64,000 nucleotides of DNA from assembly GCA_003278765.1 (NCBI GenBank), contig QCDK01000003.1, positions 62,001 through 126,000 on the forward strand, written 5' to 3'. The notes below the pieces were generated by a model. The model was not told the origin of the DNA. It was given only the letters and a program-made list of their open reading frames with translations, and did not search any database. Shown piece by piece: positions 27,345 to 35,194 of this stretch (position 1 is the first letter of the stretch; every line of letters starts with the position of its first letter). A program made the position numbers and the translations under genes. Source of the DNA: Prochlorococcus sp. AG-355-G23 (GTDB taxonomy: Bacteria > Cyanobacteriota > Cyanobacteriia > PCC-6307 > Cyanobiaceae).

Positions 27345-28499
27345 TTGGAGTTACTTTTCGATAGTCTTTTTAATGGTGTTGCAATTGGATCTGTACTTCT
27401 TGTTGCTGCACTAGGTCTAGCAATTGTTTTTGGTCTTATGGGTGTTATTAATCTTGCCCATGGGGAACTTATGATGCTTGGGGCTTACACAACATACGTC
27501 ACACAATTAATTTTTAAATTACCTATATTAAAGCCTTTCTACAATTCATACATAATAGTTTCAATTTTCCTTGCTTTTATTGTTAGCGGTGTAGTAGGCA
27601 TTCTCCTAGAAAAAACTATAATAAGGAGGCTTTATGGAAGTCCACTAGAAACACTTCTCGCCACATGGGGCGTAAGCTTAATTCTTCAACAATTTGTCAG
27701 AAGTGTACCTTTAGCTTATGGGACCGGTCTAGTTATAAGTTTGATAATTGGTTTATTTTTACCATCAACGTTTCCTTCAAAAATAAAAGAATCAATAAAT
27801 TTCAAATATTTTAAATTTAGTACTTGGTTATTTGCTGCTTTAACTGGAGTCCTGACAGGCAGCATAATCTCATCCTCTGTTAGCAAACTTAGTAGAGCAA
27901 GCGCTCGAAATGTTGATGTAACTGCACCTTCATGGATGAGAGGTCAAGTAGAAATTATTGGGACTGCATTCCCTAAAACAAGATTAATGATAATTGTAAT
28001 TACACTAATTTCCGTAATAGCAATAACATTATTTCTTAATCAAAGTGCATGGGGGATGCGTATAAGAGCAGTTACTCAGAACCGACAAATGAGTGATTGC
28101 CTTGGTATATCTACTGAAAAAGTGGATATAATTACTTTTGGAATTGGATCTGGCCTAGCAGGAGTTGCCGGGGTAGCAGTATCTCTTTTAGGTTCTGTAG
28201 GACCAAATGTAGGCGGGAACTATATTGTTGGTTGTTTTATGGTTGTAGTGCTGGGAGGAGTAGGAAATTTATTAGGAACAGTATTTGCTTCATTTGGAAT
28301 AGGAATAATGACTGATTTAATTGGTGCTGGAAGGCTCTTATCAATATGGCCAGATATGCCTTTACCTTTATCAAACACAATCAACTTTTTTGCAACCACA
28401 AGTATGGCAAGAGTAATGATATTTGCACTAATTGTTATATTCTTACAATTTAAACCTACAGGTTTATTTCCTCAAAAAGGAAGGATGGTTGAAAACTAA
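27345..28499 (+). CDS. urtB: Urea ABC transporter permease UrtB
   Basis: A 384-aa polytopic LivH-type permease. Visible features are GVAIGSVLLVAALGLAIVFG, GVINLAHGELMMLGAY and TQNRQMSDCLGIS, with GGVGNLLGTVFASFGIG near the C-terminus. The start is TTG at 27345, since the family N-terminus (MELLFDSLFNGVAIG) aligns there. Its TAA overlaps the ATG of urtC by one base. Confidence 0.96.
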   Translation: MELLFDSLFNGVAIGSVLLVAALGLAIVFGLMGVINLAHGELMMLGAYTTYVTQLIFKLPILKPFYNSYIIVSIFLAFIVSGVVGILLEKTIIRRLYGSPLETLLATWGVSLILQQFVRSVPLAYGTGLVISLIIGLFLPSTFPSKIKESINFKYFKFSTWLFAALTGVLTGSIISSSVSKLSRASARNVDVTAPSWMRGQVEIIGTAFPKTRLMIIVITLISVIAITLFLNQSAWGMRIRAVTQNRQMSDCLGISTEKVDIITFGIGSGLAGVAGVAVSLLGSVGPNVGGNYIVGCFMVVVLGGVGNLLGTVFASFGIGIMTDLIGAGRLLSIWPDMPLPLSNTINFFATTSMARVMIFALIVIFLQFKPTGLFPQKGRMVEN

Positions 28500-29629
28500 T
28501 GTCCTTTAGTAAAATTAAATTTGATAAAAAAATAGTATTATCATTTTGGATAATATTAATAGCTCTAATTATTGCAGCACCAACCTTACTCCCCGTATTT
28601 AGATTAAATCTTCTTGGTAGATACTTATCTTTGTCCATAGTTGCTCTTGGTGTAGATCTTATCTGGGGATATACAGGTTTACTAAGTCTTGGACAAGGTA
28701 TATTTTTTGCATTAGGTGGATATTGTGCCGCTATGTATTTGCAAATAACCAGCTCTTCTGAATTCCCAAATAATATTCCTGAATTTTTTGCTTTATATGG
28801 AGTTGAAAAATTGCCTTTTTTCTGGGAACCGTTTAGATCGCCAATTTTCACCTTCTTCGCTATCTGGATAATTCCAGCATTGATTGCTGGTTTAATTGGA
28901 TTTCTTGTTTTCAGGAATAGAATCAAAGGGGTTTATTTTTCTATACTTACTCAAGCTTCTCTTCTTGTATTCTTTAACTTTTTTAATGGACAACAAAAAC
29001 TTATAAATGGAACAAATGGATTAAAAACAGATGTAACACAACTATTTGGTCAGATGGTAGGTTCTGAGTCCATGCAAAGAATATTCTTTTGGATAACCGC
29101 CATGCTAGTAATAGCCGCATGGTTTTTTGCAAAGTGGGTAATTAAAGGAAGATTTGGAAATATTCTTATAGGAATACGAGATGATGAACCAAGAGTTAGG
29201 TTTACAGGATATAACCCAGTAATATTTAAGACGATAATATTTTCTATTGCTGGAGGACTCGCTGGAATTTCGGGAGCTTTATATACTGTTCAGTCTGGAA
29301 TAGTATCCCCTCAATTTATGACAGTTCCCTTTTCTATAGAAATGGTTATATGGGTTGCTGTTGGAGGTAGGGGAACTTTATTGGGAGCGATACTAGGAGC
29401 AGTTTTTATCAACTATGCAAAAAGTCTAGTGAGTGAAGCTTTACCAGCTAGCTGGATGTTTATCCAAGGAGGATTATTTATCTTAGTTGTAACAGCTCTG
29501 CCGGAGGGAGTTTTAGGCTGGATTAAAGGAGATGGTCCTAGGAATCTTCTTCAAAGATTTGGTTTGAAAAGGAAGATTGAAACCTATCCAAGCTTAGAAG
29601 TTAATAATAAGGAGGTGAATAATGAATAA
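28499..29629 (+). CDS. urtC: Urea ABC transporter permease UrtC
   Basis: A 376-aa LivM-type permease with about nine hydrophobic helices, including LIWGYTGLLSLGQGIFFALGG and GRFGNILIGIRDDEPRVRF, the EAA-like loop contacting the ATPases. WVAVGGRGTLLGAILGAVF is also typical. The start ATG overlaps the urtB stop and the end overlaps urtD by eight bases, so the operon is translationally coupled. Confidence 0.96.
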   Translation: MSFSKIKFDKKIVLSFWIILIALIIAAPTLLPVFRLNLLGRYLSLSIVALGVDLIWGYTGLLSLGQGIFFALGGYCAAMYLQITSSSEFPNNIPEFFALYGVEKLPFFWEPFRSPIFTFFAIWIIPALIAGLIGFLVFRNRIKGVYFSILTQASLLVFFNFFNGQQKLINGTNGLKTDVTQLFGQMVGSESMQRIFFWITAMLVIAAWFFAKWVIKGRFGNILIGIRDDEPRVRFTGYNPVIFKTIIFSIAGGLAGISGALYTVQSGIVSPQFMTVPFSIEMVIWVAVGGRGTLLGAILGAVFINYAKSLVSEALPASWMFIQGGLFILVVTALPEGVLGWIKGDGPRNLLQRFGLKRKIETYPSLEVNNKEVNNE

Positions 29630-30371
29630 TACAGATCTTCTGAATTTAATAGATATTACTGTTAGTTTCGAGGGTTTTTTAGCTCTCAACAAACTTAATT
29701 TAAATTTAAAAAAAGGAGAATTAAGAGCTGTAATAGGACCCAACGGGGCAGGTAAAACAACATTTCTTGATGTAATAACTGGAAAGGTTAAGCCAACAAA
29801 AGGTGAAGTAATTTTCAAAGGAAAATCTTTAGTAGGTAGAAAGGAGCATAAGATTGCTCGACTTGGAGTGGGAAGAAAGTTCCAAAGTCCAAGAATCTTT
29901 GAAAATCTAACAGTTAAAGAAAATCTTGAAATATCAGTTTCAACGCCTAAAAGCCCCTTAAACCTTATAAATAAAAGTATTAAAGATGAGCAGCTTAATG
30001 AGATTGAACGTCTTATGAAGATTGTCAATTTAGCTCAAAAAGTTGATTCTAAAGCTGGTTCTTTATCACATGGCCAAAAACAATGGCTCGAGATAGCCAT
30101 GTTAGTAGGACAGAAGCCAGATTTAATGTTAGTTGATGAACCTGTTGCTGGTTTAACTGATGAAGAAACTGATCTTACAGCTGATTTATTAAAATCATTA
30201 TCAGGAGAAAATACTGTAGTGGTAATAGATCACGATATGGAATTTATAAGAAGACTTGATAGTAATGTTTCAGTATTAAATCAAGGCACAGTATTATGCG
30301 AGGGAACAATGGAAACTATACAAAAGGACCAAAAAGTTATTGATGTTTATTTAGGAAGGCCTGAGGATTAA
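29622..30371 (+). CDS. urtD: Urea ABC transporter ATP-binding protein UrtD
   Basis: A 249-aa LivG-type ATPase: Walker A GPNGAGKTTFLDVI, Q-loop GRKFQSPRIFENLTV, signature SLSHGQKQWLEIAML (SHGQ, as in UrtD), Walker B LMLVDEPVAGLTDEE and switch His in VVIDHDMEF. A near-perfect Shine-Dalgarno AAGGAGGTG sits about 4 bases before the ATG inside urtC. Confidence 0.96.
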   Translation: MNNTDLLNLIDITVSFEGFLALNKLNLNLKKGELRAVIGPNGAGKTTFLDVITGKVKPTKGEVIFKGKSLVGRKEHKIARLGVGRKFQSPRIFENLTVKENLEISVSTPKSPLNLINKSIKDEQLNEIERLMKIVNLAQKVDSKAGSLSHGQKQWLEIAMLVGQKPDLMLVDEPVAGLTDEETDLTADLLKSLSGENTVVVIDHDMEFIRRLDSNVSVLNQGTVLCEGTMETIQKDQKVIDVYLGRPED

Positions 30372-30373
30372 TT

Positions 30374-31084
30374 ATGAAAAACTTACTGGAAATCAAATCA
30401 TTGAATACATATTATGGCGAGAGTCATATTCTCAGAGATGTAGATTTAAATGTTAAATCAGGAGAAATGGTTTGTTTGATTGGAAGAAATGGAGTTGGCA
30501 AAACAACTTTATTGAAATCACTTATTGGTTTGTTAAGACAAAAAAAAGGCGATATTTTTTTGATTGGCGAAAATATCAATAGAAAAGCACCCCATCAGAG
30601 GGCGAGGAAAGGAATGGCTTACGTTCCTCAAGGGAGAGAAATTATTCCATATCTATCAGTTGAAGAGAATCTTATGTTAGGAATGGAGTCGCTGCCAGGT
30701 GGATTATCTAAGAACAAGAAAATAGATCCATTTATTTATGATCTATTCCCAATCTTAAAAGATTTTCTACAAAGGAAAGGAGGAGATCTCAGTGGTGGAC
30801 AACAACAGCAACTAGCTATCGCAAGAGCATTGCTGGGTAAACCCCAACTACTATTACTTGACGAACCAACGGAAGGTATTCAGCCGAATATAGTTTTAGA
30901 CATTGAAAATGCAATTAACCAGATAATTAGAGATACCGGAATTGGTGTTTTATTAGTTGAACAACATTTGCATTTTGTAAGACAAGCCAATAGATATTAT
31001 GCGATGCAACGCGGAGGTATTGTTGCTAGCGGAAATACTAGTGAGTTGAGTCAAGCGGTGATTGATAAATTCTTGAGTGTTTAA
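30374..31084 (+). CDS. urtE: Urea ABC transporter ATP-binding protein UrtE
   Basis: A 236-aa LivF-type ATPase with Walker A GRNGVGKTTLLKSLIG, YVPQGREIIPYLSVEENL, signature LSGGQQQQLAIARALLG, Walker B LLLLDEPTEGIQPN and the His switch LLVEQHLHFV. It closes urtABCDE; the coding strand then changes at the small-gene region beyond. Confidence 0.96.
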   Translation: MKNLLEIKSLNTYYGESHILRDVDLNVKSGEMVCLIGRNGVGKTTLLKSLIGLLRQKKGDIFLIGENINRKAPHQRARKGMAYVPQGREIIPYLSVEENLMLGMESLPGGLSKNKKIDPFIYDLFPILKDFLQRKGGDLSGGQQQQLAIARALLGKPQLLLLDEPTEGIQPNIVLDIENAINQIIRDTGIGVLLVEQHLHFVRQANRYYAMQRGGIVASGNTSELSQAVIDKFLSV

Positions 31085-31118
31085 AAGTTTATTATTTTAA
31101 TTTATTAAAAAACTTCAT

Positions 31119-31298
31119 TCATTTTTCGCATCTTATAAGGTCTATACTGTTTGGATGTTCATTTATATACTTATTAAATTCCATTGCTAGTGTTCTAGCC
31201 TCGTAAGCGTCAAAAGCATAAAAACAACTTTCTAATCTTATATTTTGAGTATCACGGTAATGCACTGTGTATGGCTTCAACGTATTATTTTTGTTCAT
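31119..31298 (-). CDS. Small soluble protein (59 aa), unrecognised
   Basis: ATG (31298) to TGA (31119). The product opens MNKNNTLKPYTVHYRDTQN and continues RLESCFYAFDAYEARTLAME, ending NSIDLIRCEK. The pattern, a beta-hairpin then a helix enriched in Ala/Glu with two Cys, looks like a folded mini-domain, not random translation. I do not know the family. It converges on urtE, 35 bases away. Confidence 0.55.
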   Translation of the reverse strand: MNKNNTLKPYTVHYRDTQNIRLESCFYAFDAYEARTLAMEFNKYINEHPNSIDLIRCEK

Positions 31299-31438
31299 TT
31301 AATTTGCTAAAAAGCAATTACTTATATTTCAACCATGCATACATTAATAAGTCTTAAGCACAGATTTTGTTGTTATCAAAATATATTGACTTAAATTATG
31401 TATTTAAAAATACTTTATAAAGAAAAAAAGTAATTAAT

Positions 31439-31549
31439 TTATTTTTTTTTATTTTTGGAATCTTGCTTTTTACCTTCTATCAAAAAAACAAATTTTGATA
31501 AAATATAACCAAAAACTGGAACCCAAAACTTTTCATAAAGAAATTTCAT
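31439..31549 (-). CDS. Very small basic membrane-associated peptide (36 aa), unrecognised
   Basis: ATG (31549) to TAA (31439) encodes MKFLYEKFWVPVFGYILSKF, then VFLIEGKKQDSKNKKK. A short hydrophobic/aromatic helix is followed by a Lys-rich tail. It begins five bases after the stop of the upstream 57-aa frame, a spacing typical of cotranslated genes. Support is limited to that layout. Confidence 0.35.
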   Translation of the reverse strand: MKFLYEKFWVPVFGYILSKFVFLIEGKKQDSKNKKK

Positions 31550-31554
31550 AAAAA

Positions 31555-31728
31555 TTACGCAGCTAATGATTCGTTATCTTCAATTTCAGTTTTATTAATT
31601 CGCTGCAAATCTACAGAATTAAATAAATGTTGAATGAGGAGAAAATCAAGTTCCCCTTTCAACAAATTAATATCGGATGAAAGGAGATCATCAACAAAAT
31701 CATCAAAAGTATCTGAAAGGGGATTCAC
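31555..31728 (-). CDS. Small acidic protein (57 aa), unrecognised
   Basis: A GTG start at 31728 gives 57 aa ending at TAA 31555. The sequence is acidic: NPLSDTFDDFVDDLLSSDIN, LLKGELDFLLIQHLFNSVDL and EIEDNESLAA. It reads as two amphipathic helices. No clear Shine-Dalgarno precedes the GTG, so the start is uncertain. The next small gene starts five bases downstream. Confidence 0.4.
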   Translation of the reverse strand: MNPLSDTFDDFVDDLLSSDINLLKGELDFLLIQHLFNSVDLQRINKTEIEDNESLAA

Positions 31729-32131
31729 AACTAAAAATTTATTTTTGCCATTATCATCGCATTAATAATAAAAGTCAACCAAATTCGAATATTAATTTTT
31801 GAATTTTTTGTAAATTAATTAATGAAGACTAAAATGTTAAATAATAAATATAAACAAGCAAAATAACAGGTTTAACATCAAGCTTAAGGTTTTTGAATTA
31901 AATTTCATTTATCTCGCTTTTCTTAATTTAACATCACTCCTGATTTGCATTATCAAAACGACAATACACATATTTGCTAAAAAGAAATTTAAAGAATGCA
32001 TCATCAATCCTTTTAATATATTAATAGCAAGACTATTGATGTGCCAATTACGAAAGAATCACTAAAAAAATTTTTAAACGTAGTCAATTTTTATAGCAAT
32101 CAAATTTGATATTAATAGCTAATTTTAAATA
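31729..32131. other. 403-base spacer without recognisable gene
   Basis: This very AT-rich stretch holds no frame longer than about 15 codons with a plausible start, no tRNA and no obvious hairpin terminator. It probably contains the promoter of the leftward small genes at 31.4-31.7 kb. A small RNA cannot be excluded by reading alone. Confidence 0.4.
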
Positions 32132-32446
32132 TTATTTTTTAATTAGCTCGAAGTAACCATTTTTATTTAATAAGTACTTATCAAACCAAAGGCTTAATAG
32201 ATTATCTAATCCTATTCCATTCATTTTATTTATTTGTGAAGTCTTATAGTCTGAGAGTGCAAGCAATAAATAAGGAAAAATCATATCAGAAACCCCTTTT
32301 GGCAGTTTATCTAAAGGTACTCCATGCGCTCTATCCCATAAAATTTGCATATCCTGAGAGAACAAGGAACTCCAATAACTAAAATTACAATATAATTTTT
32401 CTGGAGGAAGAAGATTTACAGATAAAAATGGGAGAGATGAATTCAT
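32132..32446 (-). CDS. Hypothetical protein (104 aa)
   Basis: A 104-aa soluble protein opening MNSSLPFLSVNLLPPEKLYC, with an aromatic-rich middle (FSYWSSLFSQDMQILWDRAHG), PLDKLPKGVSDMIFPYLLLAL and a C-terminal LWFDKYLLNKNGYFELIKK. It has no signal peptide or known motif. Composition resembles real Prochlorococcus proteins. It lies in the accessory stretch, 125 bases beyond the RHH-like gene on the same strand. Confidence 0.55.
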   Translation of the reverse strand: MNSSLPFLSVNLLPPEKLYCNFSYWSSLFSQDMQILWDRAHGVPLDKLPKGVSDMIFPYLLLALSDYKTSQINKMNGIGLDNLLSLWFDKYLLNKNGYFELIKK

Positions 32447-32571
32447 AAGAATAAATATTTTATAGATTATTGAATTTAGATTTTTAAATGGTGAAAAAAT
32501 TTTAATATGAAAATCTCCTAGTTAAATTCAAATTAAATTTAACGCACGGTGCATCACTTAGCAACACCATA

Positions 32572-32970
32572 TTAAGTGTTATATTTATCCATCATTTCCT
32601 GAAATTTTAGGAATGATAAAAACTTTTTATAAGTTTGCAAGTCAAAAGCCTCCTGATTCTGTGCATTTAAATCGGTTGATTTACTAGGAATAAATTGATG
32701 TCCTAAATTAGTATCAATTGAGAGTTTTGCATTATCTGTAAAGTCACCAGAATTATAAAATAAGTTTTTTGAATTATCGCAAGTTGATTGATATGATTGA
32801 GTTACTTTACCATTTTTTTTATTAAATATACCTCTTATAGAAAGTGCTTCTTCTACCAAAATACTTATTATTTTTGAATTACTTAAATTGTTTTCTGTGC
32901 TTAACTTTTCAATTATTCTCATAACATCTTCTCTAGGAATAAAACCAACTCTTTTTTTCTTAGTAGGCAT
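32572..32970 (-). CDS. Ribbon-helix-helix (CopG-like) domain protein
   Basis: The first ~48 residues (MPTKKKRVGFIPREDVMRII, then EKLSTENNLSNSKIISILVE, then EALSIRG) have the spacing of a CopG/Arc ribbon-helix-helix: basic strand, helix 1, N-x-S-K turn, helix 2. That suggests DNA binding as a dimer. The remaining ~85 residues are polar Asn/Ser/Gln-rich with a hydrophobic end (KKFLSFLKFQEMMDKYNT). Divergent from a small membrane gene at 33041, it could autoregulate the shared promoter. No toxin gene partner is evident. Confidence 0.55.
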   Translation of the reverse strand: MPTKKKRVGFIPREDVMRIIEKLSTENNLSNSKIISILVEEALSIRGIFNKKNGKVTQSYQSTCDNSKNLFYNSGDFTDNAKLSIDTNLGHQFIPSKSTDLNAQNQEAFDLQTYKKFLSFLKFQEMMDKYNT

Positions 32971-33040
32971 TTAAAAATTAATAAAAGTTCAGCACTTGAC
33001 TGTAATAAGTGTTGCACTATATTCATTATAAGTCAATTTA

Positions 33041-33196
33041 ATGCTAATGATTTTACCAACAACATTACTTTTAGGAGCCCTTGGATATCTTTTTTATACT
33101 TCAAAAAAAGAACTTTCACTAGATCACCATGAACTTATAGAAAACCAAAAAGAGAATGATGATTTGTATAAAGATTTGGAAGATCTATTTATTTAA
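33041..33196 (+). CDS. Small N-terminally anchored protein (51 aa), unrecognised
   Basis: ATG (33041) to TAA (33196). The N-terminus MLMILPTTLLLGALGYLFYT is a membrane anchor or uncleaved signal. It is followed by an acidic coiled segment (SKKELSLDHHELIENQKEND) and ends DDLYKDLEDLFI. It is divergent from the RHH-like gene with a 70-base spacer. Confidence 0.5.
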   Translation: MLMILPTTLLLGALGYLFYTSKKELSLDHHELIENQKENDDLYKDLEDLFI

Positions 33197-33291
33197 AATT
33201 ACCGCATATGCATTAAAGAACTTTGTTTCTTGACTAAAGATATACAAAACCTTAAACATAATTAGAATTAGTTTAAGAAGCTATTAATTCA

Positions 33292-33588
33292 ATGACTGTC
33301 CATCAAGATTACGAAATAAAAATCAATCTAAATGAATTGATCGAGAAGAGAATCCCATGTTGTGATTTACTTCATCCAGATCATTGTCTAACAGAAAAAC
33401 AAGTATCTGAAATTGCACATGATATTCGTATGGATTTAAATTTGCATGATCTTTATAAGCAAGTGGATCAACATATTATGAATTATGTAAATGCAGCAGG
33501 AATTGATAACAAAGATCATTGGGTTGAACCTCATCTTCCAGATTTGGAGAGAGATTTAAAAGAAGAAGTTGGAATAGAATTTGATTAA
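33292..33588 (+). CDS. Conserved hypothetical protein (98 aa)
   Basis: A soluble acidic 98-aa protein. A Cys/His-rich segment IPCCDLLHPDHCLTEKQVSE near residues 21-40 might bind metal. The rest is helical (IAHDIRMDLNLHDLYKQVDQ) and ends EVGIEFD. It has strong codon character and an ATG start. I do not recognise a named family. It stands alone on the plus strand with 95 bases upstream. Confidence 0.65.
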   Translation: MTVHQDYEIKINLNELIEKRIPCCDLLHPDHCLTEKQVSEIAHDIRMDLNLHDLYKQVDQHIMNYVNAAGIDNKDHWVEPHLPDLERDLKEEVGIEFD

Positions 33589-33609
33589 TCTTTTTTCTTA
33601 CAAAAGAAA

Positions 33610-33759
33610 TCAATATATGTATTTTTTTTCCAAATCATCTATTAATTTATAGATACTTTTAGCTGATCTCTTTCTTTTTTTTAATATTCTCAGTACTATA
33701 AATCCAATCAATAATGCAAAAATAGGTGTAAAAATAATAATTTCATGATTCATAACCAT
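33610..33759 (-). CDS. Small one-helix membrane protein (49 aa), unrecognised
   Basis: ATG (33759, or 33753 as MNHE) to TGA (33610). A single transmembrane helix (HEIIIFTPIFALLIGFIVLR) is followed by a strongly basic segment (ILKKRKRSAKSIYK) that fixes a cytosolic C-terminus, then an amphipathic end LIDDLEKKYIY. It converges with the 98-aa gene, ending 22 bases from it. Confidence 0.5.
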   Translation of the reverse strand: MVMNHEIIIFTPIFALLIGFIVLRILKKRKRSAKSIYKLIDDLEKKYIY

Positions 33760-33925
33760 CAAACAGAAGCCTATTATTTAAATTATTAAAATTATTACAT
33801 CAATAAAATAGGTACTTTATACAAATTTCCTTCGCTATAAATAATTAAGATTTTTTATAAAAAAGTGAATGGATACAATTTTTTTTATAAATTATGTAGA
33901 AATAAATTTTAATTCAATAAATATA

Positions 33926-34093
33926 ATGATTAATTATTTTGCTTTAACATTAACTGAGATGGGGATCGGTAAAATAGAATTAGCAGTTATTGGCCTAGTA
34001 ATTTTAATATTTCCAATTTTATTTGTTTATGCTTCTAAAAACCTTGATGCCAAGGGAGTTTTCGAATGGATGATGGAGAAACCAAATGATTAG
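33926..34093 (+). CDS. Small one-helix membrane protein (55 aa)
   Basis: From ATG 33926: MINYFALTLTEMGIGKIELA, then a hydrophobic helix VIGLVILIFPILFVYASKNL and a C-terminus DAKGVFEWMMEKPND. I believe this type recurs in Prochlorococcus but cannot name a function. An in-frame ATG at 33869 would add 19 residues of poor quality; the inner start is preferred. A shorter form could start at the Met before GIGKIELA. Confidence 0.6.
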   Translation: MINYFALTLTEMGIGKIELAVIGLVILIFPILFVYASKNLDAKGVFEWMMEKPND

Positions 34094-34129
34094 ATAGGAA
34101 AAAAATAAGACTCATAAAATATACATTTT

Positions 34130-34471
34130 TTAGTTAAACTTCAAATTTTCTAAATTACTAATATCGAAATCATAAACCTGGCAATTATTTTCTAAATCAT
34201 TAATTATTGAATTTTTTAGTAGAGAATAATCTATCAACTTATTGAGTTTATTATTTTTAAATTCCTTATTAGTTTCTCCAATAGCAAATGCCAAAGCTCC
34301 TTCATAAGAGATGCCGAATTTGGTAGTGTTGCAGTAAGTTCTAGTGAACTTGTTAGAAATCCTTCGAGTATACTTTTCAAGACTTTTTGAAGAAGTATCC
34401 AATGAGTAAACTGGAGTACTAAAAAGAAAAAGCAAAGTTAAAATTAATATCGCAAAAACTCTTTTGATCAT
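34130..34471 (-). CDS. Small secreted protein with signal peptide (113 aa)
   Basis: The N-terminus MIKRVFAILILTLLFLFSTP ends with VYSLDTS, a standard Sec signal peptide with a cleavage site after VYS. The mature part (about 90 aa) has KFTRTYCNTTKFGISYEGAL, a second Cys in ENNCQVYDFD, and no known motif. The two Cys could form a disulfide in the periplasm or lumen. It converges on the preceding small membrane gene. Confidence 0.65.
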   Translation of the reverse strand: MIKRVFAILILTLLFLFSTPVYSLDTSSKSLEKYTRRISNKFTRTYCNTTKFGISYEGALAFAIGETNKEFKNNKLNKLIDYSLLKNSIINDLENNCQVYDFDISNLENLKFN

Positions 34472-34841
34472 AATATTTCATAAATTGCAGATTTAATATA
34501 GTTTAGAATTTAACTCTGCCGACTATGTTTTATCAAAAATATAGAAATTAAAAATTTATTAACCACAATCGCTAATTTATATTTTTGAAGATAAAAACTC
34601 TCTAAATGAGTATTTTATGGTTTGAATTTTTTTTGGTAGTTTTTTAAAAAACCGCCTAAATGCTTTTGGCATAATCAAAAATCCATTTCAATAATTAATA
34701 GATAACAAATAATACATTGGAATTCAATAAATAATTATCCATAAATAAATTAATTAATTAATTATTAAATATATGGATTGAGCTATGGAAATGTTTTTGA
34801 ACATGAATTATTCTTTAATTAAGTATTAAATAAAAATTAAT
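34472..34841. other. 370-base spacer, low-complexity, no gene seen
   Basis: No credible frame was found on either strand. It contains a GTTTTTTAAAAAAC self-complementary stretch near 34640 and tandem TTAA/ATTA repeats around 34745-34770. It may carry promoters for the flanking genes; nothing else can be supported. Confidence 0.4.
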
Positions 34842-35036
34842 ATGGCGCTACCAGAACTGATTTATGCTCCTATAGATGGCGGAACAATACATAGATATGA
34901 AATTAGTGGTGGCAAGAGAAAATTTTTAAGATTTATAGGCTGTTATTTGGGTCAATGCAATTTCCACAAAAATATTGATGATGCTATTGCTTCCATAAAA
35001 AATTTGAAGGAATCACAAAAGATACAAAAAACATGA
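34842..35036 (+). CDS. Hypothetical protein (64 aa)
   Basis: A 64-aa soluble basic protein: MALPELIYAPIDGGTIHRYE, then ISGGKRKFLRFIGCYLGQCN with two Cys six residues apart, then a helix IDDAIASIKNLKESQKIQKT. It reads like a compact beta-rich domain with a terminal helix. Family unknown. It is followed after 158 bases by the Rieske oxygenase gene. Confidence 0.55.
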   Translation: MALPELIYAPIDGGTIHRYEISGGKRKFLRFIGCYLGQCNFHKNIDDAIASIKNLKESQKIQKT

Positions 35037-35194
35037 AATAAAGATACATAGATGCGACAGAGACTAAATATTTTTCGATAACAAAATAATTATTGCTACA
35101 AATAATAGAGAATTTTCTTTTTATAAGAAATTGATTATTTACTTGGGTTATAGTTCCGAAAGATAAACAGTCAGTTAAAAAAAGAAATTAATTT

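Noticed and set aside
28456-28926. A 156-codon minus-strand frame inside urtC
   Set aside because: Shadow of the highly biased urtC codons; no plausible protein.
31822-31866. A short plus-strand ATG frame in the 31.7-32.1 kb spacer
   Set aside because: Only 14 codons, no Shine-Dalgarno and no neighbours in frame.
34745-34770. Tandem TTAA/ATTA units that look like a microsatellite or an attachment site
   Set aside because: Such runs arise readily at this base composition and no matching copy or integrase is nearby.
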